64,000 bases of DNA from Prolixibacteraceae bacterium (GCA_023229575.1 JALNYZ010000019.1:1-64000); one strand, 5' to 3'; counted from the stretch's first letter, positions 32,365-41,290 are shown. Notes: generated by a model not told the origin, from the letters alone. Numbers and translations: made by a program.

Positions 32365-32841
32365 ATGAAAAACCAAACAATTTCAAAGATACTGAGCGCC
32401 AGAATCATTTCAATCGCGCTACTTATTTCTATAGTCATTGGCTTCCCGGGCTGTTCAGACAATCAAAATAATTTTGTGCCTTATGCTAAAGTCGATAAGT
32501 ATATATCGCTCGTCAATTATAACAACCTACTGATTTCGGGAAATTCCATGACATTTCCTGCCGAAGGGTATGCCGGACTAATCATAATATGTGTCAACGA
32601 TCTTCAATATTTTGCTTACGATGCATGTTGCCCGTATGAGGGAACCAGATTAAGTTTTGTGGAGACCAATCCAGGTCAAACCGGCATTGTTTCAAGTAGT
32701 AGCCCATATGCAACCTGCAAAGTCTGCGGATCACAATACATACTTTTCAATGGGGGATATCCGATTAAAGGGCCTTCTACCAGAAACCTCAAACAGTACG
32801 CCGTTACGGTGCTGGACAACAGAGTGTGGATACACAACTAG
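32365..32841 (+). CDS. Rieske-like lipoprotein with cysteines in place of histidine ligands
   Basis: 158-residue predicted lipoprotein. The signal peptide ends in the lipobox GFPGC at about residue 32, followed by SDNQNN. The frame is open back to 32278, but the signal peptide marks this start. The C-terminal half resembles a Rieske [2Fe-2S] domain (AYDACCPYEGTR, then CKVCGSQYILFNGG, ending with KGPSTRNLKQYAV). Classical Rieske proteins use CxH and CxxH; here the positions read C-C-P-Y and C-K-V-C, so no histidine ligands are visible. It may bind another metal centre or none. I recall similar small lipoproteins in Bacteroidota but cannot confirm their role. Confidence 0.75.
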   Translation: MKNQTISKILSARIISIALLISIVIGFPGCSDNQNNFVPYAKVDKYISLVNYNNLLISGNSMTFPAEGYAGLIIICVNDLQYFAYDACCPYEGTRLSFVETNPGQTGIVSSSSPYATCKVCGSQYILFNGGYPIKGPSTRNLKQYAVTVLDNRVWIHN

Positions 32842-32984
32842 AAGGATAAAGTAAAAAGGATAAAGGATAAAGTGTCATTCGTTCTGAAAGCAGCTTAGCC
32901 TCATTGATAAAATTAAAAAGACGCCGCAAATAAACATTGCGGCGTCTTTTACTTTATCCTTTTTACTTTATCCTTTATCCTTCT
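32841..32984. repeat. Family B inverted repeat pair, copy 2
   Basis: Left arm 32841-32873 and right arm 32951-32984 are near-perfect inverted copies of GGATAAAG/CTTTATCC words. They start right at the stop codons of the convergent lipoprotein and ahcY genes and enclose the terminator at 32916-32950. Confidence 0.75.
32916..32950. terminator. Bidirectional terminator between convergent genes
   Basis: Perfect 14-bp arms (32916-32929 and 32937-32950, core GACGCCGCAA) with a 7-base loop, flanked by A on one side and T on the other, so it can work in both directions. Confidence 0.85.
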
Positions 32985-34380
32985 AATACCTGTAATGCTC
33001 CGCCTTATACGGTCCTTCCTTGGGAATTCCCAGATACTCAGACTGTTCGGTAGTTAAAATCGTGAGTTTTACGCCAATTTGTGCCAAATGCAGTCTTGCT
33101 ACCTCTTCATCTAAATATTTTGGAAGTCTGTAGACCCCAATTTCATAACTGTTTTTCCACAAATCCAGTTGAGCCAATGTTTGGTTGGTGAAGGAGTTAC
33201 TCATGACAAATGATGGGTGGCCTGTGGCACATCCAAGGTTTACCAGCCGGCCTTCTGCAAGCAGGAAGATGGCATGTCCGTCCGGATAAACATATTTGTC
33301 GACTTGTGGTTTGATGTTGATCTTTTTAATGCCCGGCCATTTTTCCAGTCGGCCAACCTGGATCTCGTTGTCAAAATGGCCAATATTACAAACGATTGCC
33401 TGATCAGGCATGGCAGCAAGGTGTTCGGCTGTGATGACATCTTTGTTACCGGTAGTTGTCACAAAGATGTTACACTGGCCAACAACATCATCAATTCTGG
33501 CCACCTGAAAACCTTCCATGGCTGCCTGTAGTGCACAGATCGGATCGATCTCGGTTACAATAACCCTGGCACCATAGCTCCTCATGGAATGCGAACACCC
33601 TTTGCCAACATCCCCGTAACCGCAAACCAAAACAACTTTGCCGGCAATCATCACATCGGTCGCCCTTTTGATACCATCTGCAAGGGACTCGCGACATCCG
33701 TACAGGTTATCAAATTTTGACTTTGTTACGGAGTCATTGACATTGATGGCTGGAAACATCAGTTCGCCGCGTTCAAGCATCTGATACAATCGGTGGACTC
33801 CGGTAGTCGTCTCTTCAGAAACGCCCTTGATCTCTTTGATCGCTTTGCCCCACCTGTCGGGAGTATCTTTCAATATCTTTTTGAGAATCTTGTAAAGCTC
33901 TTTTTCATCTGCCCCTTCTACCTCTTTATCCAGCAATGCCGGATTTTTCTCTGCTGCGTGACCGATGTGTACCATCATGGTTGCATCTCCGCCATCATCA
34001 ACAATTAACTGCGGACCAACACCATTACCAAAATCCAAAGCACGCTCCGTACACCACCAGTACTCTTCGAGGCTCTCCCCTTTCCATGCAAAAACCGGAA
34101 TCCCGGCAGCAGCAATGGCCGCTGCTGCATGGTCCTGCGTAGAAAAAATATTACAGGAAGCCCAACGTACATTGGCTCCCAGGTTGGCCAGGGTCTCAAT
34201 CAAAACTGCTGTCTGGATGGTCATGTGCAAGGAGCCCATGATGCGAACGCCTTTCAGCGGTTTTTCAACGCCGTATCTGGTACGGAGCGACATCAGTCCC
34301 GGCATCTCTTTTTCGGCAATCTCAATCTCTTTGCGGCCAAAAGAGGCCAGCGCGATATCATGTACTTTATAATCGTTCAT
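32983..34380 (-). CDS. ahcY: Adenosylhomocysteinase
   Basis: NAD-dependent hydrolysis of S-adenosylhomocysteine to adenosine and homocysteine, clearing the by-product of methylation. 465 residues from MNDYKVHDIALASFGRKEIE; the frame is open to 34404, but this ATG gives the usual N-terminus. Motifs: GSLHMTIQTAVLIETL, the CNIFSTQDHAAAA block, the NAD-binding GYGDVGKG, and the C-terminal tail ending KAEHYRY as in the family. It follows ribF, and its own TATATTTG promoter lies at the end of ribF. Confidence 0.97.
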   Translation of the reverse strand: MNDYKVHDIALASFGRKEIEIAEKEMPGLMSLRTRYGVEKPLKGVRIMGSLHMTIQTAVLIETLANLGANVRWASCNIFSTQDHAAAAIAAAGIPVFAWKGESLEEYWWCTERALDFGNGVGPQLIVDDGGDATMMVHIGHAAEKNPALLDKEVEGADEKELYKILKKILKDTPDRWGKAIKEIKGVSEETTTGVHRLYQMLERGELMFPAINVNDSVTKSKFDNLYGCRESLADGIKRATDVMIAGKVVLVCGYGDVGKGCSHSMRSYGARVIVTEIDPICALQAAMEGFQVARIDDVVGQCNIFVTTTGNKDVITAEHLAAMPDQAIVCNIGHFDNEIQVGRLEKWPGIKKINIKPQVDKYVYPDGHAIFLLAEGRLVNLGCATGHPSFVMSNSFTNQTLAQLDLWKNSYEIGVYRLPKYLDEEVARLHLAQIGVKLTILTTEQSEYLGIPKEGPYKAEHYRY

Positions 34381-34431
34381 ATAAATTTTGATTCTAACTA
34401 ACAAAAGGTTGATATTTTATAAAGAAAAAAT

Positions 34432-35370
34432 TCAAATTAGGTCTGCAAATATAGACAATGTTCTGGTTTTATCAAGTTCCAACTGTGCTTTTAATTGGTC
34501 TAAACTCCCGAATTTCACCTCATTTCTGATCCTTTCTACGAAACTGACCGAAATGTTGCACTGATAAATATCCGCCAAGAAATCCAAAATATGCACCTCA
34601 ATACTCCGGTGATCCACATTTGTATTCACGGTAGGGCGGGTACCCACATTCAGCATCCCCTTGTACCGACCTTCACCGACCTTCACCCAAACAGCATAAA
34701 CCCCATTTGTTGGTATCAGCTTGTGCTGGTCGTCGGGTTGTATGTTGGCAGTCGGAAAACCGATTTCACGACCCAATCGTCTTCCCTCTACTACTTTGCC
34801 CTTCAACAGATAGGGGTAACCCAGGTAATGGCTAACTTTTTTAACATCGCCGGTTTCCAGTGCCTGCCTGATTTTGGTTGAACTCACGGCAACATTCTCG
34901 ACCAGCATTGGACTGAGCTGCTCAACTTCAAAGCCATATAGGTCACCCAAAATTTTCAATGACTGAAAGTCCCCCTGCCTGTCATGCCCGAATTTGTGGT
35001 CATATCCGGTTACCAATTTGCAGATTTGCATTTGATCGACAAGTATATTTTTTACAAATTCAGAATAGGTCAGTGAAGCAAACTCCCTGGTAAAAGGGTA
35101 GATAACCAGACGATCCAGCATCAACTCTTCCAAAAGTATACATTTCTCCTCCTGTGTTGTCAACAACCGGATTGTATCTTCGTTGGGAGTCACTACCATC
35201 CGTGGATGAGGAAAGAAAGTAAATACAACAGACTCACCGCCAGTCTCCCGGGCAATCCTTTTGAGCTCAGCAATCACCTCCCGGTGGCCGAGATGTACGC
35301 CGTCGAAAGTGCCAATGGTAACCACTGGCCGCTTCGCTTCGAAATTGTCTAATCCGTAATGTACCTGCAC
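34432..35370 (-). CDS. ribF: Bifunctional riboflavin kinase / FAD synthetase
   Basis: Phosphorylates riboflavin to FMN and adenylates FMN to FAD. 312 residues: N-terminal nucleotidyltransferase (VTIGTFDGVHLGHREVI, about 17-33, with the HxGH-like motif), a KLVTGYDHKFGHDRQGD stretch, and the C-terminal flavokinase (GKVVEGRRLGREIGFPTANI, about 191-210, GVYAVWV). ahcY follows 51 bp after its stop on the same strand. Confidence 0.96.
   Translation of the reverse strand: MQVHYGLDNFEAKRPVVTIGTFDGVHLGHREVIAELKRIARETGGESVVFTFFPHPRMVVTPNEDTIRLLTTQEEKCILLEELMLDRLVIYPFTREFASLTYSEFVKNILVDQMQICKLVTGYDHKFGHDRQGDFQSLKILGDLYGFEVEQLSPMLVENVAVSSTKIRQALETGDVKKVSHYLGYPYLLKGKVVEGRRLGREIGFPTANIQPDDQHKLIPTNGVYAVWVKVGEGRYKGMLNVGTRPTVNTNVDHRSIEVHILDFLADIYQCNISVSFVERIRNEVKFGSLDQLKAQLELDKTRTLSIFADLI
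34446..34453 (-). promoter_or_regulatory. -7 element for ahcY inside the 3' end of ribF
   Basis: Minus-strand TATATTTG fits the consensus and overlaps the last codons of ribF. The expected transcript start is near 34439, about 59 bases before the ahcY ATG. Confidence 0.5.
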
Positions 35371-35621
35371 TTGGAAAATAAAATGTAAAAATAATCAAAA
35401 ATGGCATGTGTCTGATATGGATTATTCTGTAGATGCTGAAAGGCTCATAAAACTTAGGAATTCTACAAATTCCCATCTTTTAATCTGTAATTTGTAATTT
35501 GTAATTCCCAGCCACATTTATTGGTTACTAATTTTTATTTTTGTCTCTTCATCGGTTTCCTACCGGAAAACTGAACTTGAAAAGTTGTGCTATTCGATTC
35601 ACATTTTTAAATAAACATTCA
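35371..35621. other. Divergent spacer with GTAATTTGTAATT words
   Basis: 251 AT-rich bases between divergent ribF and the thioredoxin-fold lipoprotein gene. 35478-35508 holds the direct repeat TGTAATTTGTAATTTGTAAT. No exact TAnnTTTG element was identified. Confidence 0.45.
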
Positions 35622-36764
35622 ATGAACAAAATCCTGGTTTTGCTGACGATTGTCCTTCTGACCGCGGCTTGCGGTAAAAAAACCAATTTTACCATTACCG
35701 GGAAAATTGATGGCGCTGCAGGCAAGACCGTTTACTTAAACCATCTGACCTTGACTGCCCTGCTCCCGGTCGATTCGGCTAAGCTGAATAAAGCCGGCGA
35801 ATTTAAGATGAAAGGAAGGGTAAGTGAGCCTACCTATTTCCTGTTGAATCTTTCTGACGGCAATTTCGCCACTTTGTTGGTCGATTCTGCGGAAAACCTG
35901 ACGATCACTGGATCTTACAACCGGTTTGCCTCCGATTATACGGTGAAAGGCTCCGACAACTCCTCCAAAGTCAGGGAACTGACATTAAAGTTTACCGCAG
36001 CCAAATCAAAAACCGACTCCTTGCAGAAACTCTTTCAGAAACACAGGAACGATGCGCTTTTTACGCCGGAACGGACAAAATGGAACAACGAATATACCAA
36101 ACAGGTAACCGATTACACCATTTACCTGAATGATTTCGTCAAAAGAAATCCCTTCTCCATGGCCAGTGTTTATGCACTTTACCAGAAGTGGGGCGAAAAC
36201 AATTATGTGGCAAATGATTTTCAGGCGATGAAAACTGCTGCATCAGCCCTCTATGCTGTCTATCCAAAAAACGATCAGGTAAAAGCGCTCTATAACAACG
36301 CACTGACAATCATCAGGGAGCAAAAAAATGCCAGACTTAACGATCTGATGAGCCAGTCGGCAGTGAACTCCCCCAACATCAAATTACCTGATGTTTCAGG
36401 CATCACAAGGGATTTATGGTCGTTGCACGGGAAAAATGTACTGCTCCAATTCTGGTCGGTCAAAGACAGGACCAGCCGTATACAGAATCAGGTATTGGTT
36501 GAGTTGTATGCCAAATACAAAAATAGAGGCTTCGAAATCTACATGGTAAGTATTGACGATGACAAGGCAGCCTGGAGTGCCGCTATTGCCGAAGACCGGC
36601 TTACCTGGATCAATGTTGGCGATATGAAAGGCAGCACTTCTGCCCTTATAAACTACAACATACACAGTGTACCAGCCAATTACCTTCTGGATAAGGAGGG
36701 GAAAATCATTGCAAAGAACCTTCGGGGACCCGAACTTACCAGCATGTTAGCGAAGATTCTTTAA
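35622..36764 (+). CDS. Thioredoxin-fold (AhpC/TSA-like) lipoprotein with DUF4369-type N-terminus
   Basis: 380-residue lipoprotein starting at MNKILVLLTIVLLTAACGKK (lipobox LTAAC, residue ~17); the frame opens earlier, at 35541. Residues ~25-110 resemble the DUF4369 domain (FTITGKIDGAAGKTVYLN). The middle is helical. Residues ~255-380 are a thioredoxin-like domain (IKLPDVSG, NVLLQFWSVKDRTSR, GFEIYMVSIDDDKAAWSAA, HSVPANYLLDKEGKIIAKNLRG). The redox motif is absent: the place of WCxxC reads FWSVKDRTS, with no cysteine. So it is unlikely to be a thiol oxidoreductase and may be a binding relative of the ResA/TlpA group. Confidence 0.85.
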   Translation: MNKILVLLTIVLLTAACGKKTNFTITGKIDGAAGKTVYLNHLTLTALLPVDSAKLNKAGEFKMKGRVSEPTYFLLNLSDGNFATLLVDSAENLTITGSYNRFASDYTVKGSDNSSKVRELTLKFTAAKSKTDSLQKLFQKHRNDALFTPERTKWNNEYTKQVTDYTIYLNDFVKRNPFSMASVYALYQKWGENNYVANDFQAMKTAASALYAVYPKNDQVKALYNNALTIIREQKNARLNDLMSQSAVNSPNIKLPDVSGITRDLWSLHGKNVLLQFWSVKDRTSRIQNQVLVELYAKYKNRGFEIYMVSIDDDKAAWSAAIAEDRLTWINVGDMKGSTSALINYNIHSVPANYLLDKEGKIIAKNLRGPELTSMLAKIL

Positions 36765-36782
36765 TGAACTTTGGAAAAGTCT

Positions 36783-36880
36783 CCTGAAAAATTTCTTTAC
36801 GGGTACTTTTAGTGAACTTTTCCAAAATTCCCTGAAAAATTTCTTGGGTGGATGCTTTTGGGCACTTTTACAAAGTTTCC
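36783..36880. repeat. Degenerate ~48-bp tandem repeat
   Basis: CCTGAAAAATTTCTT occurs at 36783 and again 48 bp later at 36831; flanking ACTTTT.AGTGAACTTTTCC words repeat with the same phase. It lies between the lipoprotein gene and the lpxH promoter. Confidence 0.5.
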
Positions 36881-36881
36881 C

Positions 36882-36889
36882 TATATTTG
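36882..36889 (+). promoter_or_regulatory. Bacteroidota -7 element before lpxH
   Basis: TATATTTG fits TAnnTTTG. The expected start (about 36896) is only 3 bases before an in-frame TTG at 36899 and 9 before a GTG at 36905, supporting a short protein N-terminus and a nearly leaderless mRNA. Confidence 0.5.
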
Positions 36890-36898
36890 CCGCAAATA

Positions 36899-37687
36899 TT
36901 GACTGTGGTTATCGGAAAAAAAATCTATTTTGTCTCTGATCTTCATCTTGGGGCCCTGGCCCTAAAGAACAACAAAGAGCGAGAGTTGCTCTTTGTCGAT
37001 TGGCTGCAATCGATCAGAAAAGAGGCTTCCATGATTTTCCTCATGGGCGATTATTTCGATTTTTGGTTCGAATACAAGAAGACTGTTCCAAAAGGATTTG
37101 TCAGGTCCCTGGGGGTTTTGGCCGACATTTGTGACAGCGGCATACCTGTCCATTTCTTCACAGGCAACCATGACATCTGGGCTTTTGACTACCTGTCGGA
37201 AGAGGTAGGGATGATCGTTCATTCAGACAGTATCACCATGGAACTTCTTGGCAAGAAATTCTTTCTTTCGCACGGCGATGATCTTGGGAAGAAGGATTTT
37301 GGCTACCAGCTAATCAAGAATTTCTTTCACAACTCATTGGCACAATGGGCATTTGCAAAAATCCATCCGGATCTCTCCTTCCGGCTTGCCCATTATTGGT
37401 CAAAAAAGAGCCGCCTCTCCTATAAAAATGGAGATGTTGGAATAAAAAATATTGAGGCTGAAGAGCAATATCTTTTCGCCAAAAGTGTTGAAACAAAAGA
37501 ACATTTTGATTATTTCGTATTCGGTCACCGCCATTTGATCATCGATGAGCCTATTGCGGCCAATAGCAGACTGATTGTACTGGGCGACTGGATCGGAAAA
37601 TTTAGTTACGGGGTTTTCGATGGGGATACATTCAGCATTGAATCAATTGAGAAGAACAAACTAAAAGAATATCGTTTAACAATTTAA
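36899..37687 (+). CDS. lpxH: UDP-2,3-diacylglucosamine diphosphatase (LpxH-type metallophosphoesterase)
   Basis: Removes UMP from UDP-2,3-diacylglucosamine to give lipid X in lipid A synthesis. Calcineurin-like motifs in order: SDLHLGA, GDYFDFW, GNHDIWAF, SHGDDLGKKD and FGHRH. About 262 residues from the TTG at 36899; an open frame from 36848 adds 17 residues that lie before the promoter, and a GTG at 36905 is also possible. Followed 2 bp later by the FabH-like gene, forming a two-gene lipid operon. Confidence 0.88.
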   Translation: MTVVIGKKIYFVSDLHLGALALKNNKERELLFVDWLQSIRKEASMIFLMGDYFDFWFEYKKTVPKGFVRSLGVLADICDSGIPVHFFTGNHDIWAFDYLSEEVGMIVHSDSITMELLGKKFFLSHGDDLGKKDFGYQLIKNFFHNSLAQWAFAKIHPDLSFRLAHYWSKKSRLSYKNGDVGIKNIEAEEQYLFAKSVETKEHFDYFVFGHRHLIIDEPIAANSRLIVLGDWIGKFSYGVFDGDTFSIESIEKNKLKEYRLTI

Positions 37688-37689
37688 TT

Positions 37690-38769
37690 ATGGGCAAAAA
37701 GCTTTATACCGTTATTACCGGAACCGGATCATACATTCCGCCTACCGTCATTCACAATGATTATTTTCTGGATGCAGAATTTTACGATCCTGCAAGTCAT
37801 AAAAAATTTGAAACTCCCAATGCGGAGATTATTCGTAAATTCAACGAAATTACCAACATCGAAGAACGCCGTTATGCCGAACCAGACCAGGCAACCAGTC
37901 ATTTGGCCACGTTCGCGGCTGAGGATGCCATCCAGTCGTCCGGTTTTGACCGTGAAAAGTTCGAATTCATCATTGCTGCGCACAACTTTGGGGATATCTA
38001 TCCGGAAACCTACCGTTCCGATATGTGCCCTGCCATTGCCAACCGTGTAAAACTGGGCCTAGGAATAAAAAACCACAATGTTCATACCCACGACGTGATA
38101 GCAGGATGTCCCGGCTGGACTACCGCGATGATCGTAGCGAATGCATACATCAAGAGCGGCATGTTCAAATGTGGCTTGGTAATAGGATCCGACCTCAACT
38201 CACGCGTTTCTGACCCATACGACCGTGACCGCATGATTTTTTCTGACGGCGCCGGCGCAGTTATTGTGGAAGCCGTTGAAAGTGAAACCCCGGTAGGCAT
38301 ATTGTCCCACTCGAGCAGGTCAGACATAGATCCCGGAATGTTAAAAATGGGCGTTTCGCTGAATCCTGATTACCATGGAACCGAAATCAATATCAGGATG
38401 GCAGGGCACAAGGTATACGCATATGCGCTAAACGCTGTTCCCGGAGTGGTAAAAGAGAGTTTGGACAAGGCTGATCTGCACCTTAACGATATCAAGAAAG
38501 TGCTGATACACCAGGCCAACGAAAAAATGGATGAAGCGATCCTTCAAAGGGTATTCAAATTATACGGCATCAAAGAATTTAACATTGATGTGATGCCAAT
38601 GACCATTCGGACACTTGGAAATTCTTCCACTGCAACCGTACCCACCCTGCTTGACCTTATCCTGAAAAATAAGATGGAAGATCACATCATCGATCCAGGC
38701 GACAACATCATCCTTACTTCTGTAGGGGCCGGGATGGTCATCAATTCAATTGTTTATCGTTTGCCCTGA
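37690..38769 (+). CDS. 3-oxoacyl-ACP synthase III-like thiolase-fold enzyme
   Basis: Condensing enzyme of the FabH family, 359 residues, probably starting fatty-acid synthesis or a related acyl condensation. Catalytic residues are visible: Cys in HDVIAGCPGWTTAM (about residue 142), His in LIHQANEKMDEA and Asn in TLGNSSTATVPTLL. The N-terminus (YTVITGTGSYIPPTVIHND, FNEITNIEERRYAE) matches FabH. It is about 30 residues longer than typical FabH, so it may be a paralogue rather than the main FabH. Directly follows lpxH. Confidence 0.88.
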   Translation: MGKKLYTVITGTGSYIPPTVIHNDYFLDAEFYDPASHKKFETPNAEIIRKFNEITNIEERRYAEPDQATSHLATFAAEDAIQSSGFDREKFEFIIAAHNFGDIYPETYRSDMCPAIANRVKLGLGIKNHNVHTHDVIAGCPGWTTAMIVANAYIKSGMFKCGLVIGSDLNSRVSDPYDRDRMIFSDGAGAVIVEAVESETPVGILSHSSRSDIDPGMLKMGVSLNPDYHGTEINIRMAGHKVYAYALNAVPGVVKESLDKADLHLNDIKKVLIHQANEKMDEAILQRVFKLYGIKEFNIDVMPMTIRTLGNSSTATVPTLLDLILKNKMEDHIIDPGDNIILTSVGAGMVINSIVYRLP

Positions 38770-38790
38770 AAACCAGTGCACAATTTTAAG

Positions 38791-38824
38791 GCGCAATCGA
38801 AACAAAGGGTTGCGCTTTTTTTTT
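38791..38824 (+). terminator. Intrinsic terminator after the FabH-like gene
   Basis: Stem GCGCAA / TTGCGC (38791-38796 with 38810-38815) is followed by nine T. It lies 22 bp after the stop codon. Confidence 0.75.
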
Positions 38825-38911
38825 GCAAAACTTAGTGTACCTTAGTGGCTCTGAGCCTAAGTGGCCTCGTTTTAAATGACTCATTCACGAACGCAACAAA
38901 TATAGTACCCT

Positions 38912-40306
38912 ATGGAAATTATTTACCCAATCCTGGCCTTCATTGCAGGAGGCATAATTATATTTCTTTGGCAACAAAAACGATTGAGCGACGAAAGAAG
39001 GGAAATTGCCGCTCAACTAAATGAAACGGAGAAACTAGGTCTGGCAAAACTCGCTGAGGCGGAAAAAAGCAAGTCGCTGGCTGAACAGCAAATATCGACA
39101 CTTTCTAAAGATTTTGCAGAGGTAAAAACCGAGCTTGCCGCGGAACGTCAGAAGAATGAAGCGTCCATCAGACTGCTCACCACCTCAATGGCAGAACTGG
39201 ACCATGCAAAAAAGCAGTTGAATGACAAGGCTGTTGAATTGGAACAGATTCAGAAACGACTGACGATAGAATTCGAGAATGTTGCACACAAAATCCTGAA
39301 AGAACACTCTGCTGAATTTACCACTTTGAACCAGAAGAATATTGGCGATATCCTCTCCCCCCTTAAAGAAAAGATTTCAACGTTCGAGAAAAAAGTGGAA
39401 GAGTCATACGAGAAATCCCTGAGAGACCAGACAGATTTAAAGGCAGAATTAAAAAAACTGCAGGAACTGAACGCCAAAATAGGCAACGATGCCCAGAACC
39501 TGACCAATGCCCTCAAAGGCGATGTAAAGAAACAAGGCAACTGGGGGGAGGTAGTACTGGAAAGGGTCCTTGAAAGATCCGGTTTAACCCTCGGCCGTGA
39601 ATATGAGCGGGAAGTGGTAGACGAGAACAGTGATGGAAAGCAGATTCGACCCGATGTGATCATACATCTTCCTGATAAAAAACATTTGATCGTAGATGCA
39701 AAAGTTTCGCTCATTGCCTATGAGAGGCTTGTCAACGAAGCTTCGGATGAGCTAAGGGTGCAGCACCTGGCAGATCACCTCAAATCATTGCGTTCGCACA
39801 TCAAAATGCTTTCGGACAAACATTATCCAACGGCAAAAAACCTGAACAGTCCTGATTTTGTCTTGCTCTTTTTGCCCATCGAATCCTCCTTTAGTATTGC
39901 CATTCAGGAGGACCAGGAGTTATTCAATTATGCCTGGGACAACAAGGTGGTAATCGTAAGCCCATCAACACTTTTGGCTTCACTGCGAACCATAGCCTCC
40001 ATCTGGAAACAGGAGAACCAAACCAAAAATGCACTGGAAATCGCCTCCCTGGGCGCATCCTTGTACGACAAGTTTGTCAATTTCATTCAGGACCTGGAGA
40101 AGGTTGGGAAAGGAATTGATACTGCGCAAGCCAATTACGCCAATGCCCTGAACAAATTGCATACAGGCAAAGGTAACCTGGTTCGAACCTCAGAAAGGCT
40201 AAAGGATTTAGGGATTAAAACCCAAAAATCACTTCCTGATTATCTGATTGAGGATGACAATCCGGTACCATCAACCGAACCCAGTTCAGACATGCTCGAA
40301 GAGTAG
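38912..40306 (+). CDS. rmuC: DNA recombination protein RmuC
   Basis: 464 residues: an N-terminal membrane anchor (IIYPILAFIAGGIIIFLWQ, about 3-21), a long coiled coil (about 25-200, rich in Glu/Lys/Leu), then the RmuC nuclease-like core (GNWGEVVLERVLERSGLTLG, RPDVIIHLPDKKHLIVDAKVSL, LLFLPIESSF, ASLRTIASIWKQENQTKNA). RmuC limits inversions at short repeats and is thought to act as a nuclease. Its last 21 bp overlap the convergent membrane protein gene. Confidence 0.95.
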   Translation: MEIIYPILAFIAGGIIIFLWQQKRLSDERREIAAQLNETEKLGLAKLAEAEKSKSLAEQQISTLSKDFAEVKTELAAERQKNEASIRLLTTSMAELDHAKKQLNDKAVELEQIQKRLTIEFENVAHKILKEHSAEFTTLNQKNIGDILSPLKEKISTFEKKVEESYEKSLRDQTDLKAELKKLQELNAKIGNDAQNLTNALKGDVKKQGNWGEVVLERVLERSGLTLGREYEREVVDENSDGKQIRPDVIIHLPDKKHLIVDAKVSLIAYERLVNEASDELRVQHLADHLKSLRSHIKMLSDKHYPTAKNLNSPDFVLLFLPIESSFSIAIQEDQELFNYAWDNKVVIVSPSTLLASLRTIASIWKQENQTKNALEIASLGASLYDKFVNFIQDLEKVGKGIDTAQANYANALNKLHTGKGNLVRTSERLKDLGIKTQKSLPDYLIEDDNPVPSTEPSSDMLEE

Positions 40307-41284
40307 CAAATGGCCGGCAACCAATGTCGCCATGAAGAGAAAGAAGAGAAACTCCCTCCAGAATCCGCGCTTTCCGGCCATAAAAAAATAGGAAATCAGA
40401 AAAGAGACCGGAATGGTCGTAATGGCAATAACACCCAATCCGGTAGAAGATAAGAGAAACACGGAAGGAATGCTAAGTCCCAACATCCAGTAGAGAATAA
40501 TAAAATATTTTCTCGTACTCATTTTTCTGATACTGACCGAATTAACAAGGGACAGACTACCAAGGGCCGATAACAAAAAAATAAAGATTGTTACAATCAC
40601 GAAGCCTAAGTTGAAGATAAATTGATTATTGACTGACTTTATCCCATTAAAAAAGGAGGATATAAAAGACTGATCCGATCCGGATACGAAAAGAAAAGTC
40701 CAAAGTATGAGCCATGGCAGGGCGATTCCAATGAGCGGAATAACCAGCAGCCTCCAGTTGTCGCTTTTCTGAAGGACAAAAATTGAGATGAGGATAAGCG
40801 GGAACAATGTAATTACCGGCAGATAAAAAAGTGCGCCGATGGATAGCAAAAAGGAGGCATTAAACGTGGAAGATATCTCATTTTTACGGTGATAGGTCGA
40901 GAAGATGTAATATACCGACAACAACACAAAGAAAGTTGCCGGATAAACCGGATGAAAAGTCTGCAGCGAAGGAAAGGAAGAGACGATGCTCACATAGAAA
41001 ATTCCGGGCAGAAAGGTCCTCTGCTGCAAAAATTGAAATTCATAACTCAACAGGGAGAGAATCAGGGCATTCAACAGTATCAGCACGAATCCTGATACAA
41101 CAGGAAAAATAGAGCTTCCGGTATATAATTTGGCAAAAAAAGTATACAATGGCATCATTCCCTCTCCGGGAACTTCCAGGAGTGAAATAGGTGTCCTCAA
41201 TGGTTCCATCCAGAAAAGAAAGGCAACAATTGGGATCAGTATCGCACTGTAAACATTTTTGCTGTTGAATAGCCTCAGAAACAT
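40286..41284 (-). CDS. Polytopic membrane protein (DUF6427-like)
   Basis: 332 residues with about nine to ten hydrophobic segments (for example YSAILIPIVAFLFWM, GFVLILLNALILSLLSY, FYLPVITLFPLILISIFVL, FLISYFFMAGKRG). No enzymatic motif is seen. I believe it matches a Bacteroidota-specific family (DUF6427), but this is from memory. It follows purD by 6 bp on the same strand, and its 3' end overlaps rmuC by 21 bp, tail to tail. Confidence 0.7.
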   Translation of the reverse strand: MFLRLFNSKNVYSAILIPIVAFLFWMEPLRTPISLLEVPGEGMMPLYTFFAKLYTGSSIFPVVSGFVLILLNALILSLLSYEFQFLQQRTFLPGIFYVSIVSSFPSLQTFHPVYPATFFVLLSVYYIFSTYHRKNEISSTFNASFLLSIGALFYLPVITLFPLILISIFVLQKSDNWRLLVIPLIGIALPWLILWTFLFVSGSDQSFISSFFNGIKSVNNQFIFNLGFVIVTIFIFLLSALGSLSLVNSVSIRKMSTRKYFIILYWMLGLSIPSVFLLSSTGLGVIAITTIPVSFLISYFFMAGKRGFWREFLFFLFMATLVAGHLLLFEHV

Positions 41285-41290
41285 ACCAGC

